DNA from: Luidia sarsii
Taxonomy: Eukaryota > Echinodermata > Asteroidea > Paxillosida > Luidiidae
Assembly (NCBI GenBank): GCA_949987565.1
Contig: OX465102.1
Coordinates: forward strand, 19,417,493-19,481,492
Direction of reading: 5' to 3'
DNA length: 64,000 bases
The translations under genes and the position numbers were made by a program. Positions 22,308-34,199 of the stretch are shown here, piece by piece (positions within the stretch are counted from its first letter, which is position 1; each line of letters begins with the position of its first letter). The notes beneath the pieces are model-generated. The model was not told the origin of the DNA. It saw nothing but the letters and a program-made list of their open reading frames with translations, and ran no database searches.

Positions 22308-25012
22308 ATGGCGCTCATGCTTCTTGCCAATTTTGAGGCCAGACGAGCTCTCAGAAGAGAAAGATTATTTCGCGATAGAGGGAACCCGTTAGACTCTTTA
22401 ACGGACGACGAAATCTACCAACGATATAGGTTCAAGCGGCACGGAATTGTCCAGCTTCTTGGACAAGTTGAGCAAGAGATAGAACACGTAACACAGGTAA
22501 TAACAGTAAAATACGTTGCATTTTCCGTTGAACACCAATATTTCTTTTTATATGTAAACAAGTAATTATTGTAATCTGAAGGATATAAAAAGAAAATTAA
22601 AAGAATAAAAAAGAAATAAAAACGTCCTGGACAGTCTACTGTCGTTCACGGTCTCAAGGGTGTGGGCATGTATTTGCATTGTTATGGTGGGCAGACCAAC
22701 TCGGTTAAGTGATTGTTCTGTGTGATTTGCAATGATTACTTGTCATGCATAATTGATGTAAATTTAATTGTATTCCTGATTGTGATTGTTTGATTCGGCT
22801 TTGTAATTCTTAATGTGGATTTGTAATTTGTTTCGCAGATTAAACCGTGTTGTGCATTCATGAACGAGCGTCATTGTACGTGTACTCATTACTGAAGTGT
22901 ATCCGCCACAATCACGTTTATATCATTACCAAGATCCTCAAGTCTTGCATTTCCTTAGTACATGTATACCAAAGGCCTAAATGTACTCTTTCAAGGAAAT
23001 ATTCTACGACAAAGTGAAAGTTTGTCATCTGATTTAAAAGCTAAGTTTAACCATAGTTACTTCAACAATGTTTTAGCTTTTATTTAGGCAAAGTCCATGG
23101 TGTGAGTAACTTGGACCCTCACAAGGTTTTTTTTTTAAATCGAGGGGGTCGCCCAATTGTTTTTTTAAGGCGATTGTAACTGTAAGGGTCCAAGTTAATT
23201 GGAATACTTTAGTAAAGGCTAGCGTGAAGAATCGTGTGCCCGCCTGGCAGTGACATAGCGTTTGTGTAATTTAAATTAAATTTGTGGGAAGAATAGAATG
23301 CCTTTGCCGGCTGGGTGAATATACCTGCCAATTCACCCCCCTAAAAAGGGGGGGGGGGAGAAAAGAAGTTATAGTACTATAGGATAGGAAAGGAAGTTAC
23401 TTTTAGGATTTTTGAGCAGTGGCTGTGTTTACGGTAGACGTCCATGTGGTTCCCTGACATACTTAATATTTTTCAGGATGTACTAATTAGCTCTTGCCAA
23501 TTATTGGAACCAGACTATCAGTATCAGTATCATTATCAACGAATAGTCTGGTTCAACCAATCATGATTTTGTTTAATACTGTAACTAGTCTGTAAGTCTA
23601 CTTTTTGAGGTAAGTGGGTGTGCCAGACAGTGTCGATTTTCTACATACAAGTACCGGTAATAATTTATCTTCGGCCAGTCACACTAATCTCCCCAGAAAT
23701 AAGACTTTCATCACATTGGCGTTTATTGGGAAGTTAAGAATATCACACAAATAACAAACTTATACTTGGAAAGCACAAAACTATTTGTATTGCTAGTTGC
23801 TACTTGCTACTAGCTTATGATTGAACTGTCATGCTCTTTTTTATACCCCAGGTATGGTCTCTTTATTTATCTCTGAAAAACTTATGTTTTGTAAAATGAT
23901 TATTCAAATAATAAATCAGCCTTTTTTTTAATTTTTCAGCGGAGCAATGCTGTTTCAGCACAATTACAGCTCTTGGCAGCATTGCGTTTCTATGCAACTG
24001 GGTCCTTCTACACAGTCCATGCAGACCTCCATGACATCAGTGCATCAACAGTGTGCAGAATTGTTCACCGAGTTACCACAGCAATTATTAATTTGACCAA
24101 TCAAGTCATCAGATTTCTCGGCAAGAGGTCATGCAGGCCCAGCATGAGTTGTTTGCTGTTGCTGGCTTTCCAGAGGTGGTCGGTGCAATCGATGGAAGTC
24201 ATGTCCGTCTTTATGGAGCTCCTATGCTTGATGATGAGCACCTGTATGTGAACAGAAAGGGCTACCATAGCATTAATGTGCAGCTAATTTGAAACGCCAA
24301 CTACCACATAACCAGTATTGTGGCAAGGTGGCCAGGGAGCACCCATGACAGTGCCATCATCCATGGAAGTGTCATTGGCAACATGTTCACTGATGGCAGG
24401 TTAGTAGAAATATTACTTAATGTCATCGTATCATGTTATCATTTCATAATTTCATTTCTTTTCAAATTAAGTTGAAGGGTATTTCAGTTTTTGCATTTTA
24501 AAGAACGGGCAGGGTTGCACTCATGTTTTAACACATATAAATAGTGTCTACAACAGTTCCAATTGGAACTTCTAACCTTTTATGTCTACTTGTTCCAGAC
24601 TTCACGGAGTGCTGATTGGGGACACTGGATACCCGCTAAGGCCATGAAAAAAAGGTTGAACTTACCTGTATACTGTACAAGTAACTGTATTGAAAAAGGT
24701 TTGCTATTTTTTCTCGATTTCCCTTGCTGCAGGGTTCATCGAATAACAAGAGTCAAGGTGGAACAGACGATTGGCTAACTGAAAAAGAAATTTCCTTGTT
24801 TGACATTTGGCCTTTGTGTTTCTCCCCAACGAGCTTGTAGAATTGTGAAAGCCTGCTGTGTTGTATTTAATTTGTCCAAGAATTTCGGAGAGCCAGATGC
24901 CATTGTGGACGATTTCATTGAAGAAGATGAGGTAGAGGGGGTTCACTATGTTCGCCCACTTGCAGATGGTAGAGCTCATCGAGACAGAGTTGCCAATAGA
25001 TTTTTCAATTAA
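22308..25012 (+). pseudogene. Harbinger DDE transposase with two in-frame stops
   Basis: Exon 1 (22308-22496) reads MALMLLANFEARRALRRERL, then DDEIYQRYRFKRHGIVQLLG; its GTAATA donor is in phase 0 with the exon starting at 23940. That exon reads RSNAVSAQLQLLAALRFYAT and, after a one-base shift near 24120, FPEVVGAIDGSHVRLYGAPM (first Asp), YVNRKGYHSIN, a TGA, then ITSIVARWPGSTHDSAIIHG (second Asp). A GTTAGT donor follows at about 24400. Later pieces read LHGVLIGDTGYPLRP (24599) and ITRVKVEQTIG, a TAA, then LKKKFPCLTFGLCVSPQRAC (Glu region), ending at 25012. The catalytic residues are all visible, but two stops and a shift inactivate it. Confidence 0.85.
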
Positions 25013-25383
25013 TCAAATGGTTGTTTTTTATTTCTCATGGGACAAATGTAAGATAGAGATGTATAAAAAGGTATGACATATGCAAAATTAATGGTCAAAC
25101 TACTAAACAATGCCTTGCCATGAAAACGATTTCAATTTAGGTTAAAAATGTGAATAGCCCATATAATTATCATCTATTGCATGCATAAACATACCAGACA
25201 GAATATTGATTTAAAAAAAATGCTTTCATTACGATTTGTGATGTGAGGTGCATGACATGTACAGTAAATTAATCAGAAATGTTGGTATTTATATTATGTA
25301 TATGTAAGGGGGTGAGATGTGTGTGGGGTTGTTTGGAGGTGAGTGCTGCTACGCCGGGTCTAGTTCTTTAGATTGCTGGCGGA

Positions 25384-26203
25384 CTGGAGAGGAGAAGGAT
25401 AAAGGACACAGTGGTCAGGGTCTATGTTGTATCAGAACTTTATTAAAATTATGAAATAATACCAGATTTCTTCTCCAGATTGTAAGAAACCTCTCACGTC
25501 ATGATGGTAAGAATAATACAAAAATAACTAAGTTTTCTAAAGACATTAAAAACATACATTTAAATCACTGCAGTTTCCAGATGTGGAAAACCACCAGAAG
25601 ATTAAAAGAATAAAAAATCCTTGAGACACCAGTCTTCTGAGGCTCCAGCCACCATGGCTAGAGGATTATATAACCAAATAAACAGTAGATCATTCCTCCA
25701 GCCACTTGCCTAGCCTGGCACTTGCCTCTCAAACCACCACCCAGGGGTTTACTAGGCACAGACCCACAGTGAAAGGATAAGTGACAGGCTACCCTGCCAC
25801 TAGCCTACCACTCAATGCCTACAATATAAAATACTATCAACCCTTAAATTGTCTTAAAAAGTTTACCAAGGGAGACCTAACCAAACAAGTAAACAAATGA
25901 ATGGCAAAAACACTGTCTACAAGTCTCCAGGTTCCAAATACTATGACCAATTCTGGTCTCAAGTGTGTGGACTCAAGCACTGCAGGAACTTCAATTGTTC
26001 CTCAAAATCCCTCAATGGAAACACATCAAACATCAGTTTTCCAAAGTTCCTTAAACAAATCCAAACACACAATACAATCCTCAATACAATTTAACACAAA
26101 TCTAAGCAGTCAAAATTTAGAATTATACAAAAAAGAGGAGACTTCTCTTACCTGGAGAGGAGAAGGATAAAGGACACAGTGGTCAGGGTCTATGTTGTAT
26201 CAG
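25384..26203 (+). repeat. 52-bp direct repeats 768 bp apart
   Basis: An identical 52-bp block occurs at 25384-25435 and 26152-26203 (starting CTGGAGAGGAGAAGGATAAA). The interval is A/C-rich without a gene. It could be a small terminal-repeat element or a segmental duplication inside the Harbinger transposon, between its two convergent genes. Confidence 0.8.
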
Positions 26204-26518
26204 CACTGAAGGATGCTGGACAACATGACCACTGACCACTGCACCCTGGTATCCTGGGGGGTACTGTGGACCGGTCCACTCTCCAGCAGGGGTGTCTCCA
26301 GGGACCATCCAAAGAAAACATTACTCAAATAAAATCCTCATACTAATCTTTACAAGAAAAAATGAAATGAGATAAAACTTCAAATCTATAAATGAGGGAC
26401 AAATAGGGACCTCATTTACATATATACACTGTACATTATAAGGTCAAATTTACAAAATACCCAATCACATAATTAATAAGGAATTATTTATGTAAATAAA
26501 GTGTTTGTCTTTGCTGAT

Positions 26519-27527
26519 TTAAATAGAGAAATAATGAAATGCCCTTAACCTGTTAACCAAAGAAAAGTTTTTAGAAACTTGCAACTGTTCCTTCTCTACT
26601 TGAAGTCTTTCCCTCTCCAGTCCCAGCATAGCCTCCATCGATGTCTCAGACTTTCCAGCTTCTGGCACTGCTTCAGTGAACACCATTGGGCTGACAGTGA
26701 CATCAGCTGCTGGATGATGCTGATCAGTATAGCTGACAGCTATGAAAAATAAAATACAATTCACCAAGGAAAAGCTTTGACAATTGAACCCAGTACATAG
26801 TTACAGACAGATTGATGACTGGGATCTGTATTAAAAGAACTATTTCTTTTGTCTCATCACAATACATGTACAGTATGTTTACATGCTGCTGATTACCTGT
26901 TGCCACTTGTACCAAAAGGACATCCTCGTCTTGGGCAATCATGTCGTCCAATATATCTGTGGCATTACAAATATTACATCATGTGTTAATTGACATTTAA
27001 TGTTTTAAGTCTCACATTTTCCCCTCCAATCAAATGTGCAAATGTATGCATTTACCGTCAACAGCTGCATCCATCAAACAAGGGAAAGATTCCCCATCTG
27101 CTTGGCAAAGGATGCCATCCTTGGCCACAGGGGCCAATGCCTCAAGCACCACCTCAAGTGTTGGATTGATTTGGGGTTTTCACCCCCGCCTGTAAAAAGA
27201 AAATGGAGGGAAGTTTCAGATTTTGACCAAGCATTGACTTTTATTTTTCGAAAATGGTATTACCTGTCCGGTTACATTCTCTGCGGTACTTCCTGGCCTC
27301 ACATGTGACGTCCTGCCATTTCTTCCTAATTTTCTGCCAATCCATCTGTTTCCCACCACTCTCCATCAGCACGTCGGCTGCCATCTTCCAATGCTCCCTT
27401 TTCACCCCCTCAACGCTCTCCGTGCCTCTATGATTGGTTCCAAACAATTTGTGTTTGCGCGCACAAACTCTGAAAGGATCACCAGTTCCTCATGACTCCA
27501 GTTGCGTGTACGCTGTCGTTTTGCCAT
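26519..27527 (-). pseudogene. Harbinger Myb/SANT-like partner gene
   Basis: It starts at ATG 27527 and reads MAKRQRTRNWSHEELVILSE, then after a one-base shift KHKLFGTNHRGTESVEGVKR, WKMAADVLMESGGKQMDWQK and IRKKWQDVTCEARKYRREC: a Myb/SANT trihelix-type DNA-binding domain. Further exons on the same strand read LEVVLEALAPVAKDGILCQA (about 27150-27050), DDMIAQDEDVLLVQVATG (about 26951-26900) and VSPMVFTEAVPEAGKSETSM, followed by a coiled coil (LERERLQVEKEQLQVSK). Harbinger elements encode such a protein to bring the transposase to DNA and the nucleus. It converges on the transposase gene. Frame breaks suggest it is dead. Confidence 0.65.
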
Positions 27528-28560
27528 GGTGCCTAAAAAAAAAATCATTTTTTATTTTGCATAAACAAATTCAACCTCAAACAATCGGAAGTACATGTAT
27601 ATATACTTCTGATTACAGGCCTGAGTTACTAATATCAACAATAATATTATTAATATTATTATTCATATTAGCTTTGGCCTGTACATGAGCCTAGTACTAA
27701 GTAGTAGGTCGGCTATGAATAAATTGTTATAATTTGTGTAAATAATTTCAGTATTTTTTCCATCAAATCTAAAACAAAGTAAAAGAATTATGTCCAAATG
27801 AAATGGGACCAGCGGTTTAAAGTAAATAAATATGCTAAGTTTTTCATAATTATTTCAGGCGGAAAACCGACAGCCTAGGCCTAAGTCTTCTGCCTGTAGT
27901 CGATATAATTCTCTTAATTTTTGCAGTAAATCATAACTACAAAGTATCGAAACATGTACAAAAACATTGTACAGTAATTTGTATTCACTTACATTAGCAC
28001 TGTACACGTATGTACTGACTACTGAGTACTGTACGTAACGCTAGTTTTACTTGTTGAGGTTGAACTACATTTTTCACTGTCGCTTTGCGCCACGGACGTG
28101 AATGCCTACGATTGCGAAGTACAACTACAACAAAGTAAAGTACACAAGACCCACCTTAATCTTAGCAGACGACAAGGTAGTCAAAAACTTCCTTCCAATC
28201 ATTTTCCTCCATTTCTCTGCGTCCGCGTCATATGCCCGTGGTCCATGTATTATGCCATATTTTTAACATCGATGAGTATCGACGACCGTTTCAGTTAAAT
28301 TGAAAAACGGGCCGAAGAGCACATAAAACAGCCGTAGAACAAGAGGTTATCCTCGTTCAATAATTATTTTTATTTTAAAGGGATTATTGAACGCATCGCG
28401 CTTATATACGACGAGTTTCGTGAAATCAACCCCAGGTCCATGTTTTACTTACGTGCCATGGGCGCCGCCATCTTGGATTTCCCCGCGTCCCCCATTGACT
28501 TTGTGCACACAGAAAACAGTTAAGCTCGTTTTTATCATTTTATAACCTTTAAACATAAAT

Positions 28561-29020
28561 GTGACCCGGCACAGCATAATGAGGACTAACCCCCACTTTC
28601 GAGATTTTCTAATGATGTGAAAGAGTATACCATTAGCTTTCAAATGATATCAAAATTATTTTGATGTGAAATTTGTTGTAAATAGTACAAGGGGACTTCG
28701 CTCGTTCATTTGGCAGCAGACACAATATAGCAGCACCAGTCTAACTCCTCGAAAGCGGCCAATCAAAAAGGCAGGAACTTTATATTTTCATGAAAACAAT
28801 ACACGAACACTCCCCCGAAATCATCCTTTTTTTTCAACATTTAGAGACAGATTTCGGAAAAAAACCTTTGCACCTAATATCCACCAATACATTAACTTTC
28901 CGAAAATAAAAAAAAACAACATGATTTTTTTTTATAAATCAGAAAATACTTTGACTTCAGGCGTTGTTTACTCGAAAATTGTTTTGGCGGGATATTCCTC
29001 AAGTCGCTGTGCCGGGACAC
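28561..29020. mobile_element. MITE with 15-bp terminal inverted repeats
   Basis: The left end GTGACCCGGCACAGC (28561-28575) is matched on the right by GCTGTGCCGGGACAC (29006-29020), 14 of 15 complementary. The 460-bp interior has no convincing coding content. The flanks ATAAAT and AAATAT may be remnants of a target duplication. Confidence 0.75.
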
Positions 29021-29771
29021 AAATATGACATATCAAATGATAATTTTATTGAAGCATAAATATCAATGGAATTTTCTATAATTGATTTCTTTAATGTTTT
29101 TCATTTTACTTTAGAGTAGTTCACGTACACTATAACTTTTGAGAGGCAGTGTATATACATCAGTGCTTACTAAATACTACTTTAATTTATAAATACTACT
29201 TTAATTTATTACTCTGACTACTAAATATTACAATACATATATAGGCCTACTACAGAACCAGCTACATCATAACGTGTCCAGTGTGTCCTTTTTATAATTT
29301 TAGTAATAATACTTAATAGTATCAGGCCTATAGTAGGCCTATCACCCAACCCCTCCAAATTTTGAAACAGGGCGATTGTAATTTGTATGTAAGGTCCAGG
29401 TTACTTGGACTACTACAGTAGTTGTTCTCAATTATAATGAACCCTTTAGAGACCAGAACGGCCGCGAACGGCTGAGTAAAACGCCCATGGCTGCTGGTTT
29501 TAGCTAGCTCATGTGCAGGCGCTGCACACAATTATTGCAATTCTAAAGCGTTAACTTGTAGTTCATGCCTTGCTCTTCCGATACTGGTACTTTTTGTATA
29601 TGTTGTTTCGTACGAATTCTTTTTTAGTTGGCGACCAGCGAAAGGGCCTGACAAATGAATTGTAAATACATTACATGTACATTGTACATGCAACACGTAA
29701 CAATACATCATGGCCTCAAACAAACGTAAACAGATGATTATAGTGAGGCTTCTGCCATGCATTTCGATATG

Positions 29772-31165
29772 ATGGATGGAGAATCACCTCTTTCTGATGA
29801 AGCCTCAGACATTGAAGTGGAATCTCTGGTTAGTTTGAAATTAGTTCTCCAAATCAAACTGCGATATGGCTGAAACTTGTTTCGTTGTTGTTATGCACTG
29901 TCAAAATGGCAGCGCCCATGAAAACGAAATTTAAGTGTGCAATAACGTAACCGAGGGGGGCCGCATCATTCTGCAAGATTGATAGTAGATACACATTAGC
30001 CTATAAATACGTAAACAAATTGATAGGTAGAAAGAATCTATGTAAATGTATATTTCAGCTCATCTTTGTCAAAAAAGTCCCTCGAAATAGAAAATAATAG
30101 ACACAAAATTACAGAAATAAATAGATTCAATTTTCCCTAGTTTTTGGCCACGGCCCACACCAACTAAGTTGTTCTTCTTAAGTTCTAAAGTGTACTTAGT
30201 ATACAGTTAGGAATAATATCATCATCACACATCTTCATCTGACAAAATTGTTGACAAACACAGACGGTCGTGTTATTTCTAGTCAACTATATTGATAAAA
30301 AAATAATGTACATGACATAATCAAGATTCAGAAGCTGAAGATAATAAACTTGATGTTCATATGCCGGGTAGCGCTTCAGATGACACTGACAGTACACCCT
30401 TTGAAGATGAGGCCAACCAACCTTCAACAAGTAAAGCGGCAGCTCCAAGAAGGAAACATGTAGCGTCACAGAAGAAATATAATTCCGTTGATAATAATTG
30501 GAGTGAGATTATCCAACCATCAGACATTCCATTTGGCCCAACCCGTCAATCTACCGTATGGTAGCCAAGAGCTTGATTATCTGTACTGTGAAATTGCAGA
30601 TAATTTCTTTGATAACCTTGCCGACAGTACAAAATAATGACTACGCTACCTTCAAGTGCCCACCTGCGCACCCCAACGCTGCTGACCGTCATCCAACATC
30701 TGCTAGACAATGATATTCTACCACAGCAGAGGAAATGAAAGCATATATTGGCATCAATATGTTGATAGGTATTGATCAGCTACCTGAAGGTAGAGATTAC
30801 TGGAACTGTGACCAATTACTCCATTATCATTATGTAGCGAAACGCTTTTGAAGAAATCGGCTTGAAAAAACTGAGCCGTTATCTGCATAATTTATAAGCG
30901 ACCCAACAAAACCTGACGCACCTGACAAACTGTACAGGGTTAGATCTTTCCTCAGTAAATTGCAGGATGCATTCCGAACCAGTTATACTCCTGGGCCTCA
31001 TGTACCTGAGGATGAGGCCATGATTCAGTTTGATGGCAGACTTGGCTGGAAACAGTAGATGCCGAAAAAGTCCATCAAATGGGGAATAAAACTATGGTGT
31101 CTGTGCGACTCACTAACCGGTTACTGTGCTGCATTCCAGGTCTACACTAGAAAAGACACCGAATG
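29772..31165 (+). pseudogene. piggyBac-type transposase, degraded
   Basis: A first exon at 29772-29829 reads MDGESPLSDEASDIEVESL with a GTTAGT donor. The segment from 30361 (ATG) reads MPGSASDDTDSTPFEDEANQ and continues NNWSEIIQPSDIPFGPTRQS. Later pieces in shifting frames are EMKAYIGINMLIGIDQLPEG, RDYWNCDQLLHYHYVAKRF, RVRSFLSKLQDAFRTSYTPG, EDEAMIQFDGRLGWKQ (with the conserved acidic residue region), then a stop, KKSIKWGIKLWCLCDSLTGY and CAAFQVYTRK. This is the order of the piggyBac DDD domain. The C-terminal half, including the Cys-rich finger, is missing. Multiple stops mark it as dead. Confidence 0.8.
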
Positions 31166-31169
31166 AAGC

Positions 31170-34110
31170 AGTACAGGATTGGGACATGATGTCGTTATGA
31201 AACGTCTTTTTCTTCTTTGGCTCTTGTAGAGAAACTGTTGAAAGCAACCACATATTACTGTGGCACAGTTCATCAAAAAAGTTAAGGTCTACCGAAGGAG
31301 GTAATCTATCAAAAATTTTAAAAGGGCGAAAAAACCCCAAATGATCAACAAAGTTATAGTGTGCAAGTGGAAAGAACACTATAGTGATGAAAAACATCAT
31401 TTTATAGGTTAAAGGTCAAAACAAGGCCACACGTCATTGACCTTAAAATCAATTGTATCACAGAAGTTTTTTCCTTACATTGTCTTTTTACAATTTTAGA
31501 AATAAAATTACGTGCTGTTTCATAAAAAAATATTTCAGTTATTTGCACTTGAATAAAACAACAGCAATACTAGCAAAATAAAAAAAACAGCTTGGGTGCA
31601 TGGTGTAGTTCATAAAACGACGCGGTCGTCTTTAAAGGCCCATTCTCGTGGTTTCCTTGCTCGGTTTTTTAGATAGCGCAACCCAGCGACCCCAGTGCAA
31701 AACCTGCTCTGGGACCTCCCAGGAGAGCCACAAACTAATTAATGCCTCAGGTGTTTGGTCTGGTTGGCCATGGTTGTTACGTCCTATTATGTGATAGCCT
31801 GGGTAAAACACTGTACACTGCCAGTACCACTGTACATGAACACTGATTTTTGTGCCCCCCTATATACAGTACTGTACATGTACATGTACATGTACAGTAC
31901 ACTGTATTGTGCATGAGTGTGTATACAGGGTGTGTGTACAGGACAGCCTTTCTTTTAGTTATTTTCTCCTGGTTGTTGGTAGTGGTACGTGGTAGGCCAT
32001 AGTGGCTTACCAGTTGTTCCAGATTTGCATTCGAGGTCAACGGTTTTTTCGGTTTTGCATGTTTTTTAAACGTGAAACTAGATGTTATTATTTTTCGTAT
32101 GAAAAAATTCCTAAATCTTTTTGATTTTTTTATACATCTGAGTAAAAGTGTTATGTTTCAGAAATCGAATATATTTTGCCGACCAATGTGGGTTTTCTTT
32201 TGTTTCCGTTTTGATTTTTCCAAACCGTCCAATGGCCTAATTTAACCAACATTTTTAAGACCCCCAGAAATCAGGTGGGTCAGAGACAGACATACGGTAC
32301 GACTGACACAACTTCACTTACTGGTGAACATTGAAAACTTTTCTGGTGATTGTATATGAACATTGATGAAGAAAGTTGCTTGGTAACCCGTATCTGGGTG
32401 AGCCCACAACTTGCTCATGTAAATTTTTGTATCAGCGAAGACGGCTGGGGAAACGAGGGGCTTACACTGACAAATGAACATAACAACAGTGCACCGAAAT
32501 GTAAGATAAAACACTGTCACCATAAGGGTACGTTTTGATCATGTTTTTTAGGGAATGTTTCCTTGCTCTATGCTCCAATCATGCTTTAACCTTGCATAGT
32601 GACCACAAAAAATAAAGAGCAAATACATGTAAAAGTGATTGCCTGAAACTAAGTTCTTATCTTTGGACTACTAATTGCAAGCTAAAACCACACTATTCCC
32701 CTCTTTTTAAATTACTTATCTTTTTTGTCATGATTGCACAGTGCTTATTTTCACTTTCACCTTTGATATCTTCACATAGACATACTTGTTCAATTGATCC
32801 ACCATGCTTGACACTATCATATTTTCAGTTCTCCAGTTGTGCCGTATTCCACTTGGAAGAAGCAATATCCTTTCATCGGTAACGTAATGTATGGTATTGT
32901 CGAGAATAACCGACAACATAGGCCCTATTCTATTAAAATACATTTACAAAAAGACTTTTAATCTTAGGGTACATATTTATGTAGTTGTATTAGTTGATAA
33001 GTTACATCTACATGTTATTTCTGTGTGTCCTTTCACGATATCCCAACACTTCATACCAGAATTATAAAAATAAGACTGAAATGAATGTAAATAATATAAT
33101 TATCACTTGCAATGTTTGATTCCTGAGTTTATATATTTTATAAGGAACAAACTGATTCAACATTTTTTTCCGGGCGGGTATAAATCTGATGTATACTCTA
33201 AATTAGACATGAAATCTGCTGTATACTCCAAATTAAACATGATCTGAGTTGCACAAAAGTAACATTACTTTGTTAGCCCCACAATTCCATAAATAGTGAT
33301 GAAATGATGTAGTGCAGCATTTTATCACTATGCTTACAATAATTTACTCATCCTTTGCTCATTGTTATTTCCACCATATGGCATACACTACCTCAAAAAA
33401 CAACATGTCGCATTTTCTGAAAATTAAACCCTGAAAATAACCCCCTTACTTGAGGGCCAAAATAGTTACTTTTACCATGCTCCTCTACCTCCATGCTTTT
33501 ACCATGCTTTTATGTGCTTTGCACAATTGACAGAATATTTTGCTGTCTAGTACTAGTACTAGTAGCTGGATTGATTTCAACTTGGTGAAAATGTGAGGAT
33601 CAATGGAATTTCTGTATTTTGTGAACCAATGGATTAAAATGGATTGGAATATAAATTTGCTTGGTGTAGGGCTAATGCTCAATGTACACTTGATAACTAC
33701 ACAGCTTATGCCAACTTCCATTCCTACATGCCTTTTCATTGAGATAACTGCACTACAATCACTGCACACATCTGATGCTGAAATTTCCCATCCGAAATGC
33801 GGGTTTTTTGTTGTGAAATAAATTTGTGCAAACAAAGTTGCCAGATAATTCAAAGCGTTTAAAGGAAACACGTGTTGAGTGAAAAAGCCATGTCCATTTT
33901 GCGTACTTCCGTTTCCGACCTCATTAAATATGCATATTTTGTCAGTGTAAGATTTTACTCATATTTGTTCCAGTGAAAATGAAAGGTAGCACCAATGAAC
34001 ACATAACTATGGTATTTTGTTTTTAATATTAGGCAAAGTCTTTGAAATATAATGTTCTCAGAAATTTAAAACTGCCTGTGAATGGCCTTCTGTTACCATG
34101 GAATTGCCCC
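31170..34110. other. no gene seen
   Basis: AT-rich non-coding sequence. A TACATG simple repeat lies at about 31867-31905. The open frames present are short and show no motif or splice support. Confidence 0.4.
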
Positions 34111-34116
34111 CTCCTT

Positions 34117-34196
34117 GTATCTGTTTTGTCTTTGTCACTCGATCTGCCTTTGAGAATATCCCGCTAGTATAGGATCGAAACGTCAGGCCCACTGAA
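34117..34196 (+). mobile_element. solitary Penelope-type 3' end
   Basis: It reads TGTATCTGTTTTGTCTTTGT, CACTC, then TGCCTTTGAGAATATCCCGC, AGGATCGAAACGTCAGGCCC. This matches the 3' end of the Penelope-like element at 18039-18125 (read on its own strand) over about 80 bp with a few differences. There is no coding portion. It is in the opposite orientation to the 18-kb copy. Confidence 0.75.
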
Positions 34197-34199
34197 TGT

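Larger units (their letters stand above)
22107..28442 (+). mobile_element. PIF/Harbinger transposon with terminal repeats
   Basis: The left end reads CCTGGGGTCGATTTCACGAA and the right end, on the opposite strand, CCTGGGGTTGATTTCACGAA: 19 of 20 match. The left end is followed by several TTACGA/TCGTAA copies within 150 bp, possibly transposase-binding sites. Inside are two convergent genes: the DDE transposase (+, 22308-25012) and a Myb/SANT-like partner (-, 27527-26519). Between them lies a repeat-rich block (25300-26300). The 3-bp target duplication usual for Harbinger could not be read with confidence. Nonsense mutations in both genes indicate a dead copy. Confidence 0.75.
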
